This document shows, in pieces, positions 1 to 7,523 of a stretch of 64,000 nucleotides of DNA. Within the stretch, counting starts at the first letter, position 1. The number at the start of each line of letters is the position of its first letter. The notes beneath the pieces are model-generated. The model was not told the DNA's origin, made no database searches, and saw only the letters and a list, made by a program, of their open reading frames with translations. A program made the position numbers and the translations under genes. The DNA lies in assembly GCA_036504035.1 (NCBI GenBank), contig DASXVV010000009.1, forward strand, positions 310,001 to 374,000, written 5' to 3'. The stretch is from Candidatus Deferrimicrobiaceae bacterium (GTDB taxonomy: Bacteria; Desulfobacterota; Deferrimicrobia; Deferrimicrobiales; Deferrimicrobiaceae).

Positions 1-187
1 CCACGACGCGGGATTCCCGATAGACCAGCGCCCCGCCCTCGGGAATGTCCGCCTTGGGAACCGTCAGCAGCTTCCGCCCATCCGCGGCCCGTTTCGCGGG
101 AGAAAGCCACTTCCCGAGAAACAGCAGCGAGGCAGCGGCAGCTACCGACCCAATGAGCCGTCGACGCGATCGATCAACCGTTTCCAT
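1..187 (-). CDS. extO: Rieske-like Fe-S subunit ExtO, N-terminal 62 codons (partial, runs off the window)
   Basis: An open frame starts at the ATG at 187-185, overlaps the 3' end of extM by 46 bases and stays open to base 1. The N-terminus is METVDRSRRRLIGSV followed by a hydrophobic stretch (AAAASLLFLG), then a soluble part. An arginine cluster followed directly by a membrane anchor is typical of Tat-exported Rieske/QcrA-type iron-sulfur subunits. From memory, the selenite/tellurite (ext) operons place a b-type cytochrome complex Fe-S subunit, ExtO, after ExtM, so the position fits. The cluster-binding motifs would lie outside the window, so the function is inferred from the leader and the position only. 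Confidence 0.55.
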   Translation of the reverse strand, partial: METVDRSRRRLIGSVAAAASLLFLGKWLSPAKRAADGRKLLTVPKADIPEGGALVYRESRVV

Positions 188-1392
188 TTATTCACCAGCG
201 CGATCTTGTATTCGCGATTCCGGGATTTTAGCCGGGCGATCCGTCCCTCGTCCAGGAACGCCCCGTTGATCACCCGCTGCCCCTCCCGGTCGCGGAATGC
301 GGCAAGCGACAAGCCGTCGTCCTTCAACCGGAAGATGCGATCCGCCGCGGGTTCCCGCATCCATCGGTCGGGTGCGTCGTGGCACCCTTCGCACGTCACG
401 CTGCCACGCCGGACGGTGTGCGGAAAGATCGTCTTCCACTCGGCCGCCAGCAACCGGTTCTCGACACGGTCCTTCATGCCGGGGCGAACGTCGGAATAAT
501 AGAGGATGAACCGAGGCAGGATCGGGCTCACCTTCCCCTGCCCATCGATCCCGAGCGGCGGCGCATCCTGTCGGTGAAGGTATACGCTCTTCATGTATCC
601 GCCCTTTTCGTGCCGCAGGTCGAATCGGGACTTCGCATCAACGATCCCGTCGATTCGGAGATAAAAAGTGCCATACGGTTGAGCCGCCCAGGCCGAATGA
701 CAGGCGGAGCAGGTCATCCCGGACAGGTGCGACGAGATCGAATGCTCGACGATCTTCACGGACGCCTCGTGGCAGTCCGTGCAGCCCCGAGACGATCGAC
801 GACCTTCCGCAAGGCTTTGCATGGAATGGCAGGCACCGCACGCCATGCCCGCTTCCGCGTGGACGTCGGGCAGCATCTTCAGGTAATACTCGCCATCCCG
901 GGATATCCCGCGGGCAAACCGGGCGTTCTCTTCCCGGGGGGCCAACCCCAGGTACTCGGCCCCGATAAAATCGCCCGAATGGCAGCGAAGGCATTTCCCG
1001 ACCGGCGGCTTCGCTGCGGCGTGTCCACCCCCTTCGTGGCAATCGGCGCAGCCGGAAACGTGACACCCTGCACAGGCCTTTCCGAAGAAGGCCGGGTCGT
1101 ACCGCCCGATCGTCCTGGCGGCGAACGCCTTCTCGGGAGCGCGGGTCGCCATCGGCCCGTGCAGAACCGGGAGATATCCCGCGTGGCATCCGGCGGGGGT
1201 GCAACCATCGCGCGCGGCATCGGCTCCCCGAAATCGGCGGTCGCCCTTCGCCCCGTGACACCGGGTGCAGGTCAGCGAGGCGTGTCCTCCCGATCGCCTG
1301 ACGGTGCCGTGGCATTCCCCGCACCGGTCAGCCGGGGAAGCGAGCGAAGCGGCCGGGCTACCGATCAGCCAGCAGAGGACGATGAACCGCAT
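142..1392 (-). CDS. extM: Multiheme c-type cytochrome ExtM
   Basis: Exported cytochrome of about 416 residues. The start chosen is the ATG giving MRFIVLCWLIGSPAASLA, a clean signal peptide; a longer frame begins upstream but has no export signal at its end. I count nine CXXCH motifs plus one CX4CH (CTPAGCH), so up to ten hemes c. It overlaps the end of the upstream cytochrome gene (1358-1392) and is itself overlapped by extO, so translation is probably coupled. The probable role is electron transfer between periplasm and the porin-cytochrome conduit encoded upstream. The ExtM name rests on cluster order and heme richness; the exact substrate is not readable from sequence. Confidence 0.72.
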   Translation of the reverse strand: MRFIVLCWLIGSPAASLASPADRCGECHGTVRRSGGHASLTCTRCHGAKGDRRFRGADAARDGCTPAGCHAGYLPVLHGPMATRAPEKAFAARTIGRYDPAFFGKACAGCHVSGCADCHEGGGHAAAKPPVGKCLRCHSGDFIGAEYLGLAPREENARFARGISRDGEYYLKMLPDVHAEAGMACGACHSMQSLAEGRRSSRGCTDCHEASVKIVEHSISSHLSGMTCSACHSAWAAQPYGTFYLRIDGIVDAKSRFDLRHEKGGYMKSVYLHRQDAPPLGIDGQGKVSPILPRFILYYSDVRPGMKDRVENRLLAAEWKTIFPHTVRRGSVTCEGCHDAPDRWMREPAADRIFRLKDDGLSLAAFRDREGQRVINGAFLDEGRIARLKSRNREYKIALVNKWKRLIDRVDGSLGR

Positions 1393-3205
1393 CGCGAAGC
1401 GCACGGTAATCGAGTCTCCTTCGGTAGACGTTATCCGACGGCTTGTCGTGGCAGACGAGGCACAGGTTGACGGCAAGCGCGCGTTTGACCTCCGCCGCCG
1501 AAAGCGGCCTGGAATTTTCCCGCGTCACGGCCGCGTCCGCCCGAACCCGCCCCCCGTCCATCGACAGGAACGCGTCGAGCGCCTTGTCGTCGCGCTTCTC
1601 GCAGCGAAGGGTGCCCTCGAACGTGGCCCCGGAAAGGACTCCGGTGCCGAAGCCCAGGAAAGCCGGATCGGCGTGGCAGCGGACGCAGGCCACCGCCTTG
1701 TCCCCCGTGTTGTGCGAGAAGAACGGGGCGAACCGCAGCTGCGGCTTCCCTTTGTAGCGGGCCACGTATTCACGCCGGGTTTCACGCCCGCTCTCGTCGA
1801 CGGCGGAGATGAACGTCTGGCAGCCGGGCGTCACCGTCGCAATCCGCCCCTGCTCGTCGAGCGCAAGCGGAAACGGGAACAGCGCGCGATAGTCCTCGGT
1901 CTCGGAGAACGCCCCCTCCGTTTCCTGCCGGCGGATGAAATCGTACGAGGTCCGGGTCTTGTCATAAGTCGTATGGCAGCCGTAGCATTGCACGACGGTG
2001 CGCGAGTGGCATGCGTGGCACGACATTCGCTCGTGGCCGACGACCGTGTGCGCTGGCGTTCCCGTTATGACGCGGCTTTCGTGCAGCTTCCCGCTCCGTT
2101 TCCCCTGCACCACGATTTTTTGGCCGGCGACGAACACGTTGGAATAGCTGCGCCCTTTCCCGGTGACGATCATCCGCATGCCCGGCCTGGTCGGAACCTT
2201 GTAGCGTCGTGATTCGCGAACCGGCTCTTCGTTTTCCCGGGCAATGTCGCGGTAACGCGGCAGTTCGGTCGCGCTGCCGTGGCAATCCTCGCAGCGAACC
2301 TCCACCTGCCGATAGAGGTTTTTATAGGCGTAGCCGTCGCCCATCACATCGCGGGAGGTGTGACAATCGATGCAATCCATGCCCCGGGCGAAATGGATGT
2401 CCGGCATGATCCCGGCGAGACTGCGGCCGCCCCCCATCATGCGGGGTCCCGGCTCGCCGTCCCGGGTCGGGACCTGGGCCGCATTGCCGTCGTAAAGCCC
2501 CTGGTAGGAAAGCGCGATCCGACCGCTCCGGTTGTGGCAGCGCAGGCATGTGCGGTTATCGGGGAGCGCCGATAGCGCATGGTTGTCGGAATATCCCCGT
2601 TTCCCGTGCACGGTCGGGTCGCCGCCCATATAGGTGGCGTTGTCGTTGAACGGGAAATGGCAGGCGGCACAGCCGGAAGCGTGGGACGCACCGAGGACCC
2701 TCGTCGGCTCCGCCCCCACGTGGCAAAGCGCGCAGAATTTCCGGTACAGCTCCCCGGACAGACCGGGCAGCGACCCGACCGGCAACGCTAAGAACGGCCG
2801 GCCCCCCGCGTCATACAGGTCCGTCCCCGCGGAAGCATAAAGGTTGTCCTCGCCGCCTTCCCATGTGGCCCGGATGTTCCGGATCATCCCGATGTTGGTA
2901 GTCATCAGCGAGCTTATCACGCGGGCTAACTGGTACGGATGACAGCGGCCGCAGCTTTTATCCCACGTTTGAGGCGCTGCGGGATTCCGGGGGGCAAACA
3001 TCCCCATGTGGGAACGGTTCTTGTCCCTCGTCCGGTCATCGCCGCCGTGGCATGCGACACATGAAGCGTGGGAAGCCGAGGCCGGTTCGATACCTGCGTG
3101 ACAGGTTTCGCAGGTGGAAACGGGGTGCCGCCCCGCAAGACGGCACCCCGAAAGAGAGACCAGCGACAGGAGAAGGAGCGCGGCAATCCTGCCCTTGCCG
3201 CTAAT
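1358..3205 (-). CDS. extS: 12-heme c-type cytochrome lipoprotein ExtS (apparent ATT start)
   Basis: About 615 residues with twelve CXXCH motifs (CETCH, CVACH, CGRCH, CALCH, CAACH, CLRCH, CIDCH, CEDCH, CHACH, CYGCH, CVRCH, CLVCH). The N-terminus reads (M)SGKGRIAALLLLSLVSLSGC, an ideal lipoprotein signal with lipobox LSGC, but the codon where Met should be is ATT (3205-3203). It overlaps the TAG stop of extKL as ATTAG. The nearest in-frame ATG (3304) lies inside extKL and would add about 33 unlikely residues ahead of the signal. GGGGAAGG just upstream could serve as ribosome site. It is likely lipid-anchored at the outer membrane and exchanges electrons with the ExtI porin conduit. The lipoprotein cytochrome of this operon type is named ExtS; that name is from memory. 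Confidence 0.75.
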   Translation of the reverse strand: MSGKGRIAALLLLSLVSLSGCRLAGRHPVSTCETCHAGIEPASASHASCVACHGGDDRTRDKNRSHMGMFAPRNPAAPQTWDKSCGRCHPYQLARVISSLMTTNIGMIRNIRATWEGGEDNLYASAGTDLYDAGGRPFLALPVGSLPGLSGELYRKFCALCHVGAEPTRVLGASHASGCAACHFPFNDNATYMGGDPTVHGKRGYSDNHALSALPDNRTCLRCHNRSGRIALSYQGLYDGNAAQVPTRDGEPGPRMMGGGRSLAGIMPDIHFARGMDCIDCHTSRDVMGDGYAYKNLYRQVEVRCEDCHGSATELPRYRDIARENEEPVRESRRYKVPTRPGMRMIVTGKGRSYSNVFVAGQKIVVQGKRSGKLHESRVITGTPAHTVVGHERMSCHACHSRTVVQCYGCHTTYDKTRTSYDFIRRQETEGAFSETEDYRALFPFPLALDEQGRIATVTPGCQTFISAVDESGRETRREYVARYKGKPQLRFAPFFSHNTGDKAVACVRCHADPAFLGFGTGVLSGATFEGTLRCEKRDDKALDAFLSMDGGRVRADAAVTRENSRPLSAAEVKRALAVNLCLVCHDKPSDNVYRRRLDYRALRDAVHRPLLADR

Positions 3206-4523
3206 GGCCTTCCCCGATGAGCACCTTCTTCTTGAATTCGCGCCAAAGAAAAGCGTCTGAGTTCCGGGTCCCGTAGGGCAGATACCAAAGCTTGACTGCG
3301 ACATCGATCTCCCGGTCGGCTTCGGCCGATTCTCCGTCGGGGACCGGAACGAGGATATCGAACCGCTCCTGGACCATCCGGTTGACCGGAAGGCCGGTGT
3401 CTTCAATGATACCGCTTTTTTCGTAGGGGCCTCGCCCCATCTTGCCGCCGCGCCCCATTTTCTGGGGAACCGGCATGTAGATCTTGGACTGGAAGTAAAT
3501 TTCCTTGCCTTCTTTCGTGCTCGCGGTCACATCCAGGACCACCCGATTGGGGGTGGGTCAACCATCAGGGATCGAGTGGCCCGCCCGGTTGGTCATCGAT
3601 ACCTTGACCACCGCCTTGGGCACATACCTCGATCCGTCTCGCCAGAGGACGCCATACGCCTCAGGTACGAAGTCGATTGCCGCCTTCGCCATGCCCGGGT
3701 CCCGGTAGCTCTGCATGTTGTGACCCAGCCCGCTCTTTCTCATGTGGCAATCCTGACACTGCTCCCGGCCCCCATCGGCCCGGTATGCCCAGAGGTAGCT
3801 GCCGTAAGCCGTTGCGCACTGCGAAGGACCGTCGAACTCGAGATTGGGACCCAGGCCATGGCATTGGCCGCACAGGATCGCCTCCCCCATGATGGAACTC
3901 TTCGCCATCCGGGGATATTTCGGGTCTTCGTGCGCGCCTTCTTTGCTGCCGTAGACCACGCCTGCCTTCGGGTACCCCTCGCCCCATTTGTGGACGATCG
4001 CGTTCCGGTTATGGCAGACAAGGCAGTTGATGTTGAGCGATTTGATGAGCGGTTCTTCCTTCTTGGCCGCCTCGGTATCGTCGTTCTCGAACGCATCCTG
4101 CCAGCGGAAAAGCGACTCGACGATTTCCATGGCGACCGGGTCTTCCGCATCGGCCAGTTGCGGGAGATGGCACTTGGCACAGGTCATCAGGTGCTCGACC
4201 TTGATGTCCTTGAGCTCCTTGACCCCGGAATTCGGCCACTGCAACAGGCCGTTCTTGATTGCGGTCACGAAGGTGGCGGCGGTCCGCCCCGTCCCGTAGA
4301 TCGACCGGGAGTGAACCGACTTTTCCCAACCTTCATGAATTTCTCGGTGACATTCGATGCAGGAGGACGAGTCGTACATGGACACGAGCTCCGATACCGT
4401 CCGCGCCTTTTTGACTGCGATCCCTTCCTGCCATCCGACGCCGGCACGTCCCGCCCCGGCGGGCGCTGCCGAGAACAACAACGCCACCGGGACAAGGACG
4501 ATCAATATACGGCTTCGCTTCAT
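3201..4523 (-). CDS. extKL: Five-heme cytochrome ExtKL, probable selenoprotein with in-frame TGA
   Basis: Read through the TGA at 3560-3558, this is a 440-residue exported cytochrome. It has a signal peptide (MKRSRILIVLVPVALLFSA), five CXXCH hemes at residues 55-59, 115-119, 167-171, 218-222 and 256-260, then a C-terminal domain. The break falls in GHSIPDG-(TGA)-PTPNRVVLDV, and both sides continue in the same frame with no shift. The downstream piece alone would start at 3542 and lack any signal peptide. In related Geobacter clusters the two halves were originally named ExtK and ExtL and later treated as one protein ExtKL (from memory). The upstream gene extJ ends 7 bases before the start. 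A decayed stop (for example TGC or TGG to TGA) is the alternative. Confidence 0.72.
3523..3560 (-). promoter_or_regulatory. Putative selenocysteine codon (3560-3558) and SECIS-like hairpin
   Basis: Two mutually exclusive hairpins follow the TGA in the mRNA. One pairs CCACCC with GGGTGG (3556-3551 with 3544-3539, 6-nt loop) but sits only one base after TGA. The other pairs 3542-3537 with 3528-3523 (six pairs including one U-G) around the loop CUGGAUGU, which lies 22-29 nt after TGA. That spacing and a G-containing apical loop are what bacterial SECIS elements usually show. This is inspection, not a covariance result. Confidence 0.45.
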
Positions 4524-4530
4524 GCGCTTC

Positions 4531-4857
4531 TCAGCAACCCTGCATTTCTTCAGAACCCGCCTTTTTCTTCTGGTCGATCGAAACGGCCTCGCCTGCCTTC
4601 AGGCTCGACGCCTTCCCCTTGCGGACCTGGATCGTCACCTTGTCGCCATCGACCTCGGCCACCTTGCCCTTGATGGTTCCGCCCGGTCCCTTGACTTCGA
4701 CCCCGGCAGCTCCGACCGCTAGCCCGTGTCCCTTGGCCGACACGGTCACCTTTTCCCCCTGGACCGACACGACCTTGCCTGCTGCAGCAAACGCAAATCC
4801 GACCATGCACGCCGTAGCGAGCATCGCGCCCATCAAAACGATCATCTTTTTTCTCAT
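4531..4857 (-). CDS. extJ: Small periplasmic protein ExtJ
   Basis: 108 residues with a signal peptide (MRKKMIVLMGAMLATACM, then AFAAA cleavage region). The mature part is a small beta-rich, KOW/SH3-like sequence with repeated K-V-x-V units (GKVVSVQGEKVTVSA, GKVAEVDGDKVTIQV) and ends in a lone cysteine (MQGC). It lies between the porin gene extI (24-base gap) and extKL (7-base gap), on the same strand. Position and size match ExtJ of the selenite/tellurite reduction operon. No catalytic motif is visible; a role in assembling or docking the porin-cytochrome complex is inference. Confidence 0.68.
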   Translation of the reverse strand: MRKKMIVLMGAMLATACMVGFAFAAAGKVVSVQGEKVTVSAKGHGLAVGAAGVEVKGPGGTIKGKVAEVDGDKVTIQVRKGKASSLKAGEAVSIDQKKKAGSEEMQGC

Positions 4858-4881
4858 GATTCCGAATCTCCTCTCAGGGTT

Positions 4882-6129
4882 TTAGAACACGACCTGAAGT
4901 TGCGTCGTGAACGTGTTGAAATCCTTTGAAGTCGCATTCTGCTTGTCGAAAGCGGCCTTGGACCACTCGAAAGTCAGCTTGAGCGCCTGATCGTTGTTCG
5001 GATTCAGGACGTTCTTGATGTAATAATTGGCGCCCGCGCCATACCAGGAGACCTTCTGGTCAAAGACGTTCCCGGAGGCGGCGCCATTCGAATCGTTGTT
5101 CAGGCTTGCAAAACGCCACTTTTCGTAACGTCCAAAGAACTGGAGCGGGGTCGACGGCAGCAGATAGCCGGCCTTTGCATAGTAACCGTTCTTCTGCCCG
5201 GCCAGGCCGAGGAGAGACGGGTCGGGATTCGCGCCCTTGTAGAGGTCGCCCAAGTCGATATCTTCGTAGGCGCCCGAAACCGTGACGGTGCCCACTTTTT
5301 CGATGGGGTATTCGAAGAACAGGTCGGCCGTCCAGCCTTTGTAATCTTCCGCTCCGCTTTTGTCGACGATATCGGCGTATGCGATCTTCGGCTCGACCTG
5401 ATAGGCGCCGCCAACGGTCAACACTTTCTTCTTGCCGAGATAGGTGCCCTTGTAGCCGTAATCCTTCTCCGGATCGAGAAGGCTGACATGCCCGCGCACC
5501 CCGTACCGGAATGAGGATGCCGGCTGGGTTGCGTCCGCCGTGGTCGCTTTGCGGCCTTCGGTCACGTCGGCCCGATACTGGAACATCCCGCCGGCGATGT
5601 TGCCCCACACCCCGACGCCCTTGTCGCGCGTGGCGACCGACGGCGCGCGGAGAAACAGGGAACGGTCGAGCGTCAACGGCGCCTCGCACGCTTCCAGCGT
5701 TTCGCGGTTGAATCCGTACTTGAACTTGCCGATGTTGAACTGGAGGCGTTCATCGAGCTTGATCCGGAAATTCGCATCGATCAGCTCGAAGTTGCTTCCG
5801 GAATTGGTGTCCTGGACGTTCAACGGGTTGATATTCTGGTCTTCCGTGAACTCCGTCTGGACATAAAGTCCGAACATGTCGCCGTACTTGCCCATCAGCG
5901 CAAGCCGGTTCCTGCGGAAATTCATCGACATGGTGCTGTTCTCTTTCGCAGGGCCGCTTCCCGCATCGCGGCCCACGAGCTGGAACTGCCCCTTGTAATC
6001 GATTTGCAGCGCCCCCTCGTCGTCGGGGCCGAATGTCATCTGCGGCCCTGCGAACGACTCGCCCGCAAAACCGACCGCCAGTCCGAGCGCAGCCGCGAAA
6101 AGGATACCTGCCTTGAAAGACTTCCTCAT
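4882..6129 (-). CDS. extI: Outer-membrane porin ExtI
   Basis: 415 residues from the ATG at 6129, preceded by GGGGAGGACCC; a start 12 codons upstream lacks this site. There is a signal peptide ending near GESFA, then alternating beta-strand sequence and a terminal phenylalanine (LQVVF), the usual outer-membrane insertion signal. Short aromatic-bounded strands and acidic loops recur throughout, for example FELIDANFRIKLDERLQFNI. It follows extH and precedes extJ. In Geobacter, ExtI is the porin-like part of an outer-membrane electron conduit and has been linked to selenite and tellurite reduction (established, from memory). Here it would hold the cytochromes ExtKL/ExtS across the outer membrane. 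Confidence 0.8.
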   Translation of the reverse strand: MRKSFKAGILFAAALGLAVGFAGESFAGPQMTFGPDDEGALQIDYKGQFQLVGRDAGSGPAKENSTMSMNFRRNRLALMGKYGDMFGLYVQTEFTEDQNINPLNVQDTNSGSNFELIDANFRIKLDERLQFNIGKFKYGFNRETLEACEAPLTLDRSLFLRAPSVATRDKGVGVWGNIAGGMFQYRADVTEGRKATTADATQPASSFRYGVRGHVSLLDPEKDYGYKGTYLGKKKVLTVGGAYQVEPKIAYADIVDKSGAEDYKGWTADLFFEYPIEKVGTVTVSGAYEDIDLGDLYKGANPDPSLLGLAGQKNGYYAKAGYLLPSTPLQFFGRYEKWRFASLNNDSNGAASGNVFDQKVSWYGAGANYYIKNVLNPNNDQALKLTFEWSKAAFDKQNATSKDFNTFTTQLQVVF

Positions 6130-6189
6130 GGGTCCTCCCCTGTGATTTTCGTTAATTGAATCCACAAGCCCGCAGGCCTTTCGTTCCGA

Positions 6190-7488
6190 TCAGCAGCCGC
6201 CTCCGGCTCCTCCGCCCGTGCCGCCGCCCGAGCCCGTGGAGCCGGCGCCTTGCTGCATGTAGGCCGCGTCTTCTTTTTCGATCTGGTTGACGGCGGGATC
6301 GCTCGTGTTCGTGAAGGTTGTATCGACGATGGCGTCGACCGTCATCGCCTCGATCGTCGCGGCGTTGTCCTGGTTATAGACGACCAGCTCGGAAAGGGCG
6401 GGAACGTCCGTCGCCCAGGTCGCCGAAGGAAGTTTCCCGCCCTTTGCGGTGGCAATCGTGGACTGCTGGCCCCACTGGCTCCAGGAACCGTCGTAAAGCT
6501 GCGTCGGCCAGTCGAGAATCCCGTCGAGGGCGAAGAAAAGGGCCGAGGCGATGTAACCGGTCCGGCAGTAGACGTAATTCGTCTTCGAGGCGCTGGCGCC
6601 TTTCGCGGCGAAGAGCGCCGCCAGGTTGTCGGCCGGCAGATATTTCCCGGCGCTGAAAAGCGTCGAGAAGGTCAGTGCGGTCGCGCCTTTCATGTGCCCC
6701 TCGAAAACGACGTAATCGCCGGCTACCGCGGGAAATACCCCGGCCGTCGTCCGGAAATCGCCGTCATAGGAAAAAGCGGTGCCCACGCCAACGGCGTTGT
6801 CGCTGCCTCGTCCGTCGACAAACGCATTGGAGGCCGTGCCCGCCCTGACGGCGGCCATCATTTCGCCGAGGGAGGCGCGGACGCCGGCCGCGAGACCACC
6901 GTTATCGCGGACGCTGAAGGTGGACGGCGCGACGTTTACGACACTGTTGTCTAGCGAGGAATAGGCGGCGAGCCAGGCGGCGTTCTGCCCGTCGAGCACC
7001 TTCAGGCGCGCCTTCGGGAAGCCCCAGTACCGGAAGACGAAATAGCCGCGGGCGGCCAGATACGACGCCTTCCCGACCGAGGTGGTGAACACCACGGTCG
7101 TGTTCCGGTCGATGCCGCATCGCTGGAGGATGGCGTCCATGTGCGCCCCGTCCGCGACCATCGAATTGCTCAGCGAAGATCCTTCCATCCGGTTCTGGTC
7201 GATCTCGCTCTTGTTCACCAGCACGGCGCCTGGGATGTGACCGGAGGAATACAGGGCCGGATTGTCGGTGATCTCGACCACGACGACCCGTTCGAAGCCG
7301 GTCCCGTTGACGAGCCCCGAATCGGCCCAATTTTTCAAGGTATCGGCCGAAATCAACGCGGTCGGAGTCTTGGTAACCGTCGGTTGGTCGTAACCGCCGC
7401 ATCCCCAGACGACAAGAAAAGCAGCCAGAAGCCCCGCGGCGCAGGCTCCCATGATGATCCTTGCTTTACCCGTTTTCTTTCCGGACAT
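6190..7488 (-). CDS. extH: Tandem rhodanese lipoprotein ExtH
   Basis: 432 residues from the ATG at 7488, preceded by AAAGGAGGGTTT. A lipoprotein-type signal ends VVWGCGG, with candidate lipidated Cys30. Two rhodanese domains follow. In the first, the active-site loop reads VVFTTSVGKAS and lacks cysteine; in the second it is YVYCRTGYIAS with Cys about residue 308, so only the second can carry a persulfide. The protein ends in a glycine-rich tail closing with a final Cys (GGGTGGGAGGGC). It is the first gene of the ext cluster after the chemoreceptor gene (35-base gap). ExtH of selenite/tellurite operons is a rhodanese-like lipoprotein, which fits well. A role in binding reduced selenium or sulfur is inference. 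Confidence 0.78.
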   Translation of the reverse strand: MSGKKTGKARIIMGACAAGLLAAFLVVWGCGGYDQPTVTKTPTALISADTLKNWADSGLVNGTGFERVVVVEITDNPALYSSGHIPGAVLVNKSEIDQNRMEGSSLSNSMVADGAHMDAILQRCGIDRNTTVVFTTSVGKASYLAARGYFVFRYWGFPKARLKVLDGQNAAWLAAYSSLDNSVVNVAPSTFSVRDNGGLAAGVRASLGEMMAAVRAGTASNAFVDGRGSDNAVGVGTAFSYDGDFRTTAGVFPAVAGDYVVFEGHMKGATALTFSTLFSAGKYLPADNLAALFAAKGASASKTNYVYCRTGYIASALFFALDGILDWPTQLYDGSWSQWGQQSTIATAKGGKLPSATWATDVPALSELVVYNQDNAATIEAMTVDAIVDTTFTNTSDPAVNQIEKEDAAYMQQGAGSTGSGGGTGGGAGGGC

Positions 7489-7523
7489 AAACCCTCCTTT
7501 TGGAATAATTTCAGTGCCGGTCC

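Noticed and set aside
3201-3542. Independent small gene after extK
   Set aside because: It has no signal peptide, continues in the same frame across a single TGA, and the sequence on both sides reads as one domain; treated as the C-terminal part of ExtKL.
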